NCBI GenBank assembly: GCA_001584585.1 | Contig: LSYV01000063.1 | Location: forward strand, 476,107 to 486,183 | Direction: 5' to 3' | From: Gonium pectorale | Taxonomy: Eukaryota > Chlorophyta > Chlorophyceae > Chlamydomonadales > Volvocaceae | DNA: 10,077 bases | Part shown: one piece after another, positions 1 to 7,718 of the stretch | Layout: each line of letters starts with the position of its first letter | Position numbering within the stretch: the first letter of the stretch is position 1 | The notes under the pieces: model-generated | The model's input: only the letters and a program-made list of their open reading frames with translations | Databases searched by the model: none | What the model was told of the DNA's origin: nothing | Translations under genes and position numbers: made by a program

Positions 1-482
1 TACCGTGAGATATGCACATACAGCTGCTATGCCGCCCGGTCTCTGAGTTGCTTGCTGGCGCTCACAATTCTCGCAACCATGTCAACTCATGGACCCGGCA
101 CGGTTCCGACTAAACCCGCACAAGCCAAGCGGGCTTTCTCTAACGAACGTTGGTGCCCGTTTGCGAACAAGCACTGGGGTTCATGACGCGTTGACGCGTT
201 CGGGCGGGCTCCCTATTTCTCTGCAGATTTCTCCTTTTTGACACGGTTGTGGCTCTCTTTCTCGCTCCCCTACCCCGTGAAAAGAGAACCAGAAACGGGG
301 AAGGCAGCCTCTACGGACATACACACCCGTAGGGCGGGTATGTGCGGGTGCGGGTCTATACCGGTTGCCCCTGCCCATGCATCCGCTACGGTACACATAC
401 ACGCTCCACCCTAAATCCCCGGTACGGTCTCACGGGGCTCCGCCCTTTTCCAAGCTTCAAGGAAGCTTTTCCCCTACTTGTC
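1..482 (+). repeat. Dispersed repeat, copy 1 (in ABCG intron)
   Basis: This block matches 5367-5756 in the same orientation with many substitutions and several indels. Shared landmarks are the start TACCGTGAGATATGCACATA, then ACCATGTCAACTCATGGACCC, CACTGGGGTTCATGAC, CATGCATCCGCTACGGTACACA and the end from GGTCTCACGGGGCTCCGCCC to CCCCTACTTGTC. Copy 1 has about 90 extra bases, mainly at 183-340. It begins at the window edge, so it may extend further left. It ends 31 bases before the acceptor of exon 1. It has no coding potential I can recognise. Confidence 0.85.
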
Positions 483-513
483 GTTTCTGTGCACCCTTTG
501 TACATGCTTGCAG

Positions 514-3500
514 CTATATCTGGTGGAGAGCGCAAGCGGGTCAACATCGGAATGGGCCTCGTGGCTCTACCGCCCGTACTCTTTCTTGTGAGTGAATTCA
601 TGTTGGGTTAAAGCCCTCGCAAGATCAGCTGCTGTGGTTCGTATTTTCATGCGTCATTCGTCGGATGCACATACACGGGCAGGCATGCGCAACCAGGGTT
701 TCATGTTGGAGAGGTGGGAAATGCACAGCGCTTACTGTGGTGGGAATTCATGTGGGAATGGTGCGAAATGCATGCGGCTTACTTGCAGACTCGTACCTGG
801 CTTCCCTCGCTACGTCATCGTTTTGAAGTACCTCGTTTCCACAAATCTATATCTATATCTATATCTGCATCTATATCTATGTATCTATGTATCTATGTGT
901 CTATTCATATATTTTGGGTGAGATGTGTGCAAACAGCTCCGTCCTTCCCATTAATCAACTACCATCACCATGCAGGACGAGCCCACCACGGGTCTGGACT
1001 CGCGCATGTCGCGTCAGGTGGTGCACCTAGTCGAGGGCCTGGCACAGGCGATGGCCATCAACGTGGTGGCGGTGGTGCACCAGCCCAGCCAGGCCGTGTT
1101 TGAGCTGTTCGACACTCTCACGGTGCTCACCAACGAGAAGATGGTCGCATACCAGGGACCCCCCTGGGCAGCGGCGGCTTACTTTCAGCAGCTTGGATAC
1201 GGTGTCGGCAGTGCAAGGTGTGGGAAGCGTATACAGGCCTTTCATACCTGCAAAGCCTGGCCCACTTCAATGTTGGTGCCTTTGATGATGTGCTTGCGTT
1301 GCTGCGATGTGCTTGTGAACGGTGCATGCGCATTAGCATTCTAGCAGATACTGAAACTGCTTGACACCCATCTCAGTCTTGCTTTGCTCTTTTCAATTAA
1401 CACCAGGAACACCAGTCATGCTGAGTCGCTCCTGGAGTTCATGAACAAGGGCGACTCCACGCGGGTCAAGGTGAAGCCGAGCGACCTGGGTGCAGCGTGG
1501 CAGCTGAGCGGGTCTCAATGGCTGCGGGGCAACGCAAGAGGAACCCTCAAGAAGGAGCTTGAGTAAGCCGGTCGGCATGTCCTCTTTGCGTCTTTGTGGG
1601 AAGAGCCCCCAGGCATGACCCCCCTGCCTGCGGTTGCCTGCCAGTCCGCCAGTGCGCCCCAGGACGACGAGACTGCAAACGGCGGGTGGGGCACGAGCCG
1701 GGACGCTCGGCAGTATTGAGCGCTTGTGAACGAAGCAAGCTTGCTTTATCACTGTGAAGGCAGAATGCCAAACAGGAATCGTGAGCGCTCAGCGTGAGGG
1801 GCAGGACAGCTGCACGACAGAGCTTAGCCCTTTCTGGACTAAGCCCCCATAATACATCTACATGGTTGTTGTACTCAATCCTGGTCCTTGAAGCATGCGT
1901 GTGGCACTTCGCGTCAATCATCGCCTGCACGTCGCCTGCACAACTATTGACGCGTTAGTTGGATGCCCACCGGTGCGATGTGCGACATCCGGGATTTGCA
2001 GCCCAGAGAAGGGGCCAAACGGTGAATGACCTGGAAGTGCGTTTATTCTTACCTTTGCGTCATCTGTAATGTACAGGGCGCTTGATTTGGAGCCTGAAGT
2101 TGTAAAAGCAACCAAATCCGAGCAACAGGTGAGTGCATGGAGCTCCTGTCCGCTCCTTCTTCTGGATAGCGACCGTATGCCATAGGGCTGCTTTTCTGGT
2201 GAAGCAGCTGGCACTGCTGTTCACTGCTTGGAAGAAGCAGATTGAAAGTTTGTGTTCAGTTTGTTATGTTTCTTTGCAGGCCGTCCTTTTCAAGGCTGAA
2301 GTGGCTGCTTTCAAGACAACGTTGGTAGGTACTAAGCCAGCTTCTGTAGGATTGTAACGTTACTTTGCTCTGGCTCATGCCTCGATTCATGGCTCATGTA
2401 CACTGATGTGCTCATACACAGGAGACAGAGGCCTTTGGTGACCCAGTGGTGCCGATCCCTTTCGAGCCACCGTCAAGGGACGTTACCTTGCCAATCATGG
2501 TATGGTGATCAATACTGCGTTACATATTCTGTATATAGCGTATTCTGCAGTGTTATGTCAAGGTCTAACGTCTAACAGCAGCTGTGTGGTATGTGTTATA
2601 GATACTGGCATAGTCTTTGGCACTTCCGCTGTCCACATCCATTCCCTCCTGGAAAAATTAGTGAGGCCCTCCCCAATCAGTGCCAGTCCTACTGAGGCGA
2701 GGCTCTGACACTAAACTTTATTCTTCACCAGGCTCACTTACATCTTATCCGCATTCTGGGTAAACTGCAGAGTGCGGGAGACCCAATGGCGGAATCTCTA
2801 CCTGGTGCACGCAATGCCGTTGGGCTCAATGCACCGTTCGAAGCCGGTGCAGCCATAAAGATGCAGCCGCAGACCAGCAGAGGTCCCGGCAGTGCCCCAG
2901 CAGAATTGGAGCCTGGTGGTGAAGGTGATGACAGCAACGAGGCGGCGCATGATGCCCCTGCACCCCAATGCATGACCCGTCCCCAGGTAGATCAGACAGA
3001 TCAGGAGATCCAAAGCTCATCCAACGCTTGGCCTGCTGTCTACGTGCATTTTCTGATTATTGTTGGTTTAGGGTTAGTTACTGAGTATTGTTGGTTTATT
3101 TGGACGCGCCGTCACAGGACGCACATGCAGTGGTCACCACAGCCGCCACAGGAGAGGGAGGCGACGCACTGCAGCAGCATGTTCCAACGCCCGGCATTGA
3201 ACCGCCGTTGGTGAACAATCACCGCGGCAGTCAACCTGCAGTGACTGCCGGTGCCATATACTTCAAGCGCCGCCATGACTTCGAGGTCGGCCGTGGGCCA
3301 TGGGGAACGATGCGATGGGAGCACATCTAGGTTATGCTCCCAAGTCCTACACAATCTTTCACATTATGAACAACCTTTTGTCCATGATTTCTGCAGGATA
3401 CCTTTGTGGAACCTCCAGGACGATGGTAGGATACACACTTGCTTTTTAGAATAATCGTGTGTTGTCTTCATCATCCACATGTCCTGCATGACGAGAAGCA

Positions 3501-6500
3501 ATCATTCGCCTTCCACAGCCCACATACATCATGGGTATGCGGCCTCAATGTCAGACAGCCCGACGAATAAGTGGCTGCGCAATGCAACAGGTGCTCGGCA
3601 CTCAGATGGTCGGTGATGCAGCTCAAGTGGCTGGTCATGCGCAACATCCACATCTCGACCCGCCTATTCTGGGTCTCCTTGCTGGACACGCTGTACCTCG
3701 TGGCCGCAGCGGCAATTGTGGGGCAGGTCCAGGTAGGTGCGCTTAGACGCTGGATGGAATATGTCTGTCACGAATCGTTCATGCAAGGCCATTCTGGTAA
3801 CATGTGTGTACAGATGCATGATGAACTGTCGCGTGTTGGATTTCAAACCCCGTAAAAAAGTAATGTTTACGCATGATCATACACCATATGGAGTATGGCA
3901 CATGTCCTCTTGTTGAGGGATCACGCCCCGCCCTGGTCATGTGCCTGGAGTCAGCAACCATCACAGCCAGCGCTTCGCAGGTTGGGCCCTCGAGCTATGG
4001 GCTCACGGCTGCTTGCGCAATTATGCCACTGCTCTATCTCCCGTGATTGGAACACGGGATTCGAGCCCAAGACCTGTGGTGACCATCGAGCGATCGGATC
4101 ATGGGTTCCTAACAGCACAACCACTAGTTGGTTAGACTGATATATAGCTGAGCGTTAGCTATGGGGATAACCCCGTTTATGGATCTTGCTCCCAGTGGGC
4201 CTTCACCACTGCGGTGGCGGGCGGTGACACCAGCGTCCTCACCACAGTCTGCCCCCTTAACACATGCCTCGGTCAGTGCACGACGGGGCGTAACATTATT
4301 TTTATGATCTTGCCCCCGCAGGGCTGCAAATGGAGTCTCACGGAGGTGCCAGGAAATATCACAACGGCGTACCTGGTGCTTGCCGTTCTCTCAGTCGTCG
4401 TACATCTGCGAGCGTTCACAACAACCCAAAGTATTCAGGCAAGGAACCCATGTCAATTGCCATCAATGGATCTCCAACTACCAAGCCAGGTTGCTTAGGC
4501 ACACCATTGTATGGTGCGGGGCTGCTCTAGTCAGGCCCGGGTATCCCGGGGGCATATGGTCACGCGAAAGACCCGATGTCGATGGGGCCATCAATAAGCG
4601 TACCGGCAGTAGGACAGGAGTCGTGAGGAACCGCAGGCTCAGAGGGCATCTGACGCACATCCCGTACACATTGCTTGTCAGCCGGATGGAGTTGGCTGAC
4701 TGATTGTGCTGCCAGCTGATGCATATGCAGCCGCACCCCTTGCGTTCTCATGATGCCGAGTGTTTAACGTTACTGTTTTCAGTCTAATACACGTCCATGC
4801 CTTTCCGGTGCAGACTCACGAACACCAGGTGGGGGTGTCCCCCCTGGCAACATTCCTGTCTCTCAACCTCACCGAGCTCACCTGGATAGTGATAGCGCCC
4901 GCCATCTATCTGGCCGTCTACTACTGCATGGTCGTACCACGGGCCTTGTTCAAGTCGTACTACACCGTTGGCGTGCTGGTGAGCTGGTGGAGCTCCGGGA
5001 CTGCATACGCCCTATCACTGTCTCCGATACCGCCCCTGGTGAGGATGCGATACATACAAATGTAGAATCCTAGTGCTGTCTTCTTACTGCATGGCCACTA
5101 GTGCTGTTTTTGGTGCGGAGCCCTTGCCGCGAAGCGGCATTGAAGGGGTGGAGCCCCCTGGGATTGGGTATGGTATCCGTCCGTCCGCACCAAACTCCAT
5201 CCCACGCATAACCAATTAGTGCAGTCTCATACTTATAGAATTCCTTGTAGAATTCCATGGCCGTTGGTTAGCACTTGGCGATGGTCAACGCGTCCATTGG
5301 CTGGTCAGCATCGGAAAGCTGCCCCACCCAAACTACGTCAACTCCGCCGGGAAAAAGCCACGATCATACCGTGAGATATGCACATACCGCTGATAGACGC
5401 CCGGTTTCTGACCTTTTTGCTGTCGCTCACAATGCTCGCAACCATGTCAACTCATGGACCCAGCTCGGTCATGACTCAAACCGCCACAAGCCAAGCGGGG
5501 CTTCTCTTGGTGCCCACTTGCGGATTCACACTGGGGTTCATGACGGGTTGACATGGTTGTGTCTGTTTTTGTCGCTCCCCTACCCCTTATGTGGGTGGCT
5601 GCGTGAGGGTGCGGGTAACGTCAAACCGGTTGCCCCTGCACATGCATCCGCTACGGTACACAAACACGCTCCACCCTTCATGACCTAAATCCCCGATACG
5701 GTCTCACGGGGCTCCGCCCTTTTCCAAGCTTCAAGTAAGCTTTTCCCCTACTTGTCCTGTGCTTGAGGCGGGAACGGATGACTGCTTGCTGAACAGTCAA
5801 ATAGGCAGGCCCTTTAGGCTCCCCTTTAGACCTGGGCTGCTAGATAACCGTAGTGCCGCAGCACCTGCCACATGTGTGAGCTCCGGAGCTTCAGGGACTC
5901 TAGGGACCCCATTCCTGAGAAGCTAAATTCAAGCGACACTTGCACTGTATGTGACAGTCAAGGATGGAATCGAACGGCTAGCAGCTATCAACGATTTTAC
6001 CTTTTCACACTGTCGGGCCAATCAAGTTGTCAGCCATGGATGAATTCGTTCCTTACACCCCCCAAAGCGGGTTTGGGGGGTTATTACACATGCATTTTCA
6101 CATTCGCAAGGATTTGTGTCTTGTCTGCAACTCCAAGCACGGTATGCACACCGCACCCAATGTGTGTGAAATAAACGTCCAATAGTGTGCCAGAACAATT
6201 GTGGTTGCGTGCATGACACAATGATTACATGGGTTGTGTGCTGCTGGGTGGGAGCTCACTCACAAACGTCAGGGTGCTCTTGGTCCGCCGTCACACTTGC
6301 CACGGACCCAACTTCGACCACCAATGGTCATTGCCATGTGCAGGCGCAGCAGCTGTGTGCGGTTGTTCTAACACTCATCCTGGGGGCCTTCCTCCAAGGC
6401 ATTTCGCCAAGTATAGGATCCGCCCGTAGCGGCCCCGTGGAGGTGGTCCTTGGGCTCAGTTACAACCGGTGGGCCCTGGAGGCCGTAGCCATACAGGTGT

Positions 6501-7478
6501 GTGTGTGGTGGGGGGGGGGAGGGGGTGCATGGAGCGAAACTTCAAACTAGTAGAGTTATTTATGTGTACTTCAATCCTGTTCAGTCGATAAAATTATCTT
6601 CGTGAAATTCAAGTTTCAGGCAAAAGCCTATGTTTCAAGCATTTACCGGTATCAATTTAAATACCAAAATGTATTGTTGGTTGGCTGGCGGTTCACTTAT
6701 TTGGCTTGCCGACATCATGTGCGACCTTTCAACGCATGCCAACACGCAGGAGTATACGCAGTACGTGAGCTACCGCTACTTCGAGATCATTGGCGCGTTC
6801 TACGAGTATGGGATCTGCGGGTTGGACAAGGACCTTTCGCACAGCGGTACGCGGGCCTGGTATACTCCATCGCATACCGTACCTGAGTACAAGGGCTGCG
6901 CAGTATCTACATGTAGGCTAGGTTCTGTTGCAGTCATAGCAGTCGTAGTATAAAGTGGTTATGGTTGAGCATGTTTCCCACATTCCCATTCTGGCACTCT
7001 GAGCTGCCTGGACGTGCCGGTGCCTCGTCCGACTACTACAAGCCACACCGCAGCCTTGGCTACTTTTTGTCTCCGCCCAGATCGGCTGAGCGTCCTGTCA
7101 GCGCTCACTGGTAGTCAGGACAAAAGCTCGGAGCTTGGTCGCCGGTGTGGTCCCTACTACAAGATAGCATGTGTTGCCCTGATGGGCTTGGGCCTTGGTG
7201 CGCGGCTTTCAGCCTTCACACAGCTCCTCTTGAGGGCGCATTGGCATCGCCTGAGGGTGAGGAACCCCTAGTATTGCAAGGGTCGCTGAATGGGCTTTCT
7301 AGGTGTGAATGTTGGGTTATTTGGGTGACCGGGAATGCATGTAATCGGGAGATTTCGTTCCGGCATTAACCGTTCTTCATCCCGGCGCATCCAGGGCGTC
7401 ACGGTGGTCTTCTTCGCAGCCAAGAGAGCGGTTTCGGAGCGCTTCAAGGGCTCGGATACCTCCGCACTGCACTTGTAA
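514..7478 (+). CDS. Half-size ABC transporter, subfamily G (ABCG24/28-like), 5'-partial, 16 exons in window
   Basis: An ATP-driven membrane exporter with NBD-TMD order; substrate unknown. Proposed exons: 514-587, 976-1217, 1407-1562, 2077-2128, 2280-2324, 2422-2499, 2732-2986, 3118-3285, 3397-3425, 3591-3732, 4322-4438, 4814-5038, 6344-6496, 6750-6846, 7081-7256, 7395-7478. The phases agree throughout, giving about 696 residues. Seen directly: the ABC signature ISGGERKRVNIG in exon 1; Walker B with the catalytic Glu split across intron 1 (VLFL|DEPTTGLDS); and the H-loop VVHQPS. Helix-like stretches follow: FWVSLLDTLYLVAAAAIVG, AYLVLAVLSVVVHL, TWIVIAPAIYLAVYYCM, VGVLVSWWSSGTAYALSLS, LCAVVLTLILGAFLQG and IACVALMGLGLGARLSAF. 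The motif NRWALEA precedes the last loop. Family knowledge: spacing and motifs match plant ABCG24/ABCG28. Walker A lies upstream. Uncertain points are the end of exon 8, the exon 14/15 junction, and whether the gene stops at TAA 7476-7478, at TAG 7269-7271, or splices onward into the ankyrin exons. Confidence 0.85.
588..975 (+). other. ABCG intron 1
   Basis: Spans donor GTGAGT to acceptor ATGCAG. It contains the CTATAT/CTATGTAT microsatellite at 845-902 and nothing else I can identify. Confidence 0.75.
845..902 (+). repeat. CTATAT / GTATCTAT microsatellite
   Basis: Tandem TCTATA units pass into TCTATG units over about 58 bases within intron 1. A gradual unit change of this kind is typical of replication slippage. 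Confidence 0.9.
1407..3425 (+). other. ABCG inter-domain linker, exons 3-9, poorly conserved
   Basis: Seven small exons encode about 260 residues between the NBD and the first membrane helix. The joins are supported by phase: exon 3 ends at GA|GTAAGC (phase 2) and restores Glu with exon 4. Exons 4-8 are joined in phase 0. Exon 9 is a 29-base microexon (3397-3425) ending in phase 2, and it restores Trp with exon 10. The sequence is hydrophilic and, in exons 7-8, rich in Ala, Gly, Pro, Gln and Asp/Glu, as expected for a disordered linker. The donor of exon 8 is not certain: GAG|GTCGGC (after 3285), GCA|GTGACT (after 3240) and TTG|GTGAAC (after 3210) all keep the frame. No known domain is recognised. 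Confidence 0.6.
1563..2076 (+). other. ABCG intron 3
   Basis: Spans donor GTAAGC to acceptor GTACAG, 514 bases. It holds a perfect palindrome AAGCAAGCTTGCTT at 1733-1746 and a tandem duplication of TCGCCTGCAC around 1920-1941. No further gene or RNA is recognised in it. Confidence 0.7.
3733..4321 (+). other. ABCG intron 10, holding a tRNA/SINE-like segment
   Basis: Spans donor GTAGGT to acceptor CCCCCGCAG. Exons 10 and 11 join in phase 0 and the family pattern continues without a gap, so no exon is hidden here. The middle of the intron holds the minus-strand tRNA-like segment (4040-4135), followed by two small hairpins: ATAGCT/AGCTAT near 4144-4162 and GGGG-ATAA-CCCC near 4162-4174. Confidence 0.65.
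4040..4135 (-). repeat. tRNA-derived (SINE-like) sequence or tRNA relic
   Basis: On the minus strand, GGCTCGAATCC (4057-4067) differs from the pol III box B consensus GGTTCGANNCC at one base. It is preceded by AGGTC, as in a variable loop. About 50 bases upstream on that strand, ACTAGTGGTTG (near 4120-4130) resembles the D-arm/box A of Ser- or Leu-type tRNAs (AGTGGTT). The acceptor and T stems do not pair fully, so this is not called a functional tRNA. A perfect CCCGTG/CACGGG hairpin (4041-4058) follows box B. Confidence 0.4.
4439..4813 (+). other. ABCG intron 11, apparent GC-AG intron
   Basis: Exon 11 reads to TTCAG|GCAAGG and exon 12 starts after GTGCAG. Only this donor keeps frame and spacing. 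The nearby GT (AAA|GTATTC, 4431) leaves phase 1 and shifts exon 12 out of frame. The intron holds several perfect small hairpins: CACCAT/ATGGTG (4502-4516), CCCGGG-TAT-CCCGGG (4536-4550) and GTCAGCC/GGCTGAC (4678-4701). Confidence 0.6.
5109..5194. repeat. Hairpin element with 11-bp terminal inverted repeats (MITE-like)
   Basis: TTTGGTGCGGA (5109-5119) is the exact reverse complement of TCCGCACCAAA (5184-5194). Inside are a perfect TGCCGC-GAA-GCGGCA hairpin and GGGG-TGGAG-CCCC. Flanks carry related TAGTGCTGT/TAGTGCAGT words, but no clean target-site duplication abuts the ends. It lies in intron 12. Confidence 0.55.
5367..5756 (+). repeat. Dispersed repeat, copy 2 (in ABCG intron 12)
   Basis: Direct-orientation copy of 1-482. 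The two copies share both ends and most of the interior. The 3' end carries an AAGCTT-CAAGT-AAGCTT inverted pair and a GGGGCTCCGCCC palindrome, also present in copy 1. Short open frames inside it (for example 5275-5688) are not conserved in copy 1 and are taken as noise. Together with the hairpin at 5109-5194 it swells intron 12 to about 1.3 kb, the longest complete intron of the ABCG gene. The element class is unknown; a nonautonomous transposon or an old recombination-derived repeat would both fit. Confidence 0.85.
5757..6343 (+). other. Remainder of ABCG intron 12
   Basis: No gene is seen. The only clear structure is a perfect hairpin at 6057-6081. The acceptor for exon 13 is GTGCAG at 6343; a second AG six bases further on would drop two residues. 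Confidence 0.6.
6057..6081. repeat. Perfect 10-bp hairpin, 5-base loop
   Basis: ACCCCCCAAA and TTTGGGGGGT flank the loop GCGGG. It looks like an intrinsic terminator stem but sits in a nuclear intron with no T-run after it, so no terminator function is claimed. Confidence 0.8.
6497..6526 (+). repeat. GT repeat and G-tract at the donor of ABCG intron 13
   Basis: The exon 13 donor CAG|GTGTGT merges into GT units, then a run of ten G, an A and five more G. The donor therefore sits inside slippage-prone, G-rich DNA. Confidence 0.8.
7395..7478 (+). other. Last ABCG exon (candidate) with TAA stop and overlapping splice donor
   Basis: After AGG|GTGAGG (7257) and the acceptor CATCCAG (7394), a 27-residue tail (from GVTVVFFAAKR to SALHL) ends in TAA at 7476-7478. 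Its third codon positions are strongly GC-biased, unlike the other two frames, which supports coding. It extends the protein beyond the point where plant ABCG24/28 normally end, which is just after helix 6. If intron 15 is not spliced, translation would instead stop at TAG 7269-7271. The stop overlaps a good donor, CACTT|GTAAGG (7475-7480), and also makes a TGTAA, the usual green-algal polyadenylation signal. The end is therefore ambiguous. Confidence 0.5.
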
Positions 7479-7551
7479 GGTCACTGCTGCCCCCACCGCC
7501 ACCGCCGCGGCCTACTGCGCTGGCTGAACTGCCTACGTGTACGTCATGCAG

Positions 7552-7606
7552 ATGTGCGGTATGCTTGCCAGGGCTGCCACGGTTTCGGCTTAAGCCCCCA
7601 AACCAG
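7552..7606 (+). other. Candidate bridging exon between the ABCG and ankyrin frames
   Basis: A short stretch after ATGCAG (7551) ends at a near-consensus donor CAG|GTGAGC (7607). If joined to the donor at 7475 it reads open in phase (Leu, then CAVCLPG to KPPNQ). It then runs in phase 0 into the first ankyrin exon at 7728. The upstream pyrimidine tract is weak and codon bias is not strong. It could equally be a 5' untranslated exon of a separate ankyrin gene. Confidence 0.35.
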
Positions 7607-7718
7607 GTGAGCTTCCGCCATTGCTGCGTCCATTTGCGGCTGTGCAACACTTCGTTCCGTTGTAGCCACGAAACGTCGGCGCGCCCTACGCCTTGCCAAC
7701 GAAAGACAACAATCTATT

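Larger units (their letters stand above)
514..1217 (+). other. ABCG nucleotide-binding domain, C-terminal half (exons 1-2)
   Basis: Exon 1 (514-587) begins after CTTGCAG and ends at the donor GTGAGT (588). Exon 2 (976-1217) begins after ATGCAG and ends at AAG|GTGTGG. Joined in phase 0, they carry the LSGGQ-type signature, Walker B, D-loop (TGLDS) and switch histidine (HQPS). No catalytic residue in this part is missing, so nothing here suggests a dead ATPase. Exon 2 closes with a FxxLGY motif, the usual end of the NBD core before the linker. The upstream Walker A and Q-loop are outside the window. A frame running back from exon 1 to an ATG at 342 lies in repeat DNA and is not taken as the gene start. 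Confidence 0.85.
3591..7256 (+). other. ABCG transmembrane domain (ABC2_membrane type), exons 10-15
   Basis: Helix 1 is in exon 10 (3591-3732), helix 2 in exon 11 (4322-4438), helices 3 and 4 in exon 12 (4814-5038) and helix 5 in exon 13 (6344-6496). The extracellular loop is in exon 14 (6750-6846) and helix 6 in exon 15 (7081-7256). Exon 13 ends with SYNRWALEAVAIQ, a hallmark of ABCG proteins just before the last extracellular loop. Exon 14 is Tyr-rich with two Gly-Cys elements (YGICGLD), as seen in that loop. The exon 14/15 join used here is G|GTACGC with a CCCAG acceptor after a pyrimidine tract (7080). A start of exon 15 at 7119 is the alternative. The helix assignment is by eye from hydrophobicity and family knowledge. 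Confidence 0.75.

Noticed and set aside
342..611. ATG-started frame leading into the ABC signature
   Set aside because: The part before 514 is repeat copy 1, and its start is not conserved in copy 2. A clean acceptor at 513 separates it from the signature exon. A transporter starting here would lack Walker A.
2987..3214. Read-through of exon 7 with a hydrophobic stretch (VHFLIIVGLGLVTEYCWFIW)
   Set aside because: It follows a usable donor (CAG|GTAGAT) and arises from a duplicated TATTGTTGGTTTA motif in the intron. A helix at this point would not fit the ABCG fold, and the exon 8 frame differs.
4040..4135. Functional tRNA gene
   Set aside because: Box A and box B are recognisable, but the acceptor and T stems do not pair properly and the anticodon loop cannot be set to seven bases.
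5275..5688. 137-codon frame on the + strand
   Set aside because: It lies across the boundary of repeat copy 2, is not preserved in copy 1, and sits inside intron 12.
6057..6081. Bacterial-type intrinsic terminator
   Set aside because: The surroundings are clearly eukaryotic intron sequence, and no T-run follows the stem.
7269..7271. TAG as the ABCG stop
   Set aside because: Not excluded, but AGG|GTGAGG at 7257 is a strong donor and the next exon (7395) reads with coding-like codon use. It is kept as an alternative end, with TGTAA at 7340 as its possible poly(A) signal.
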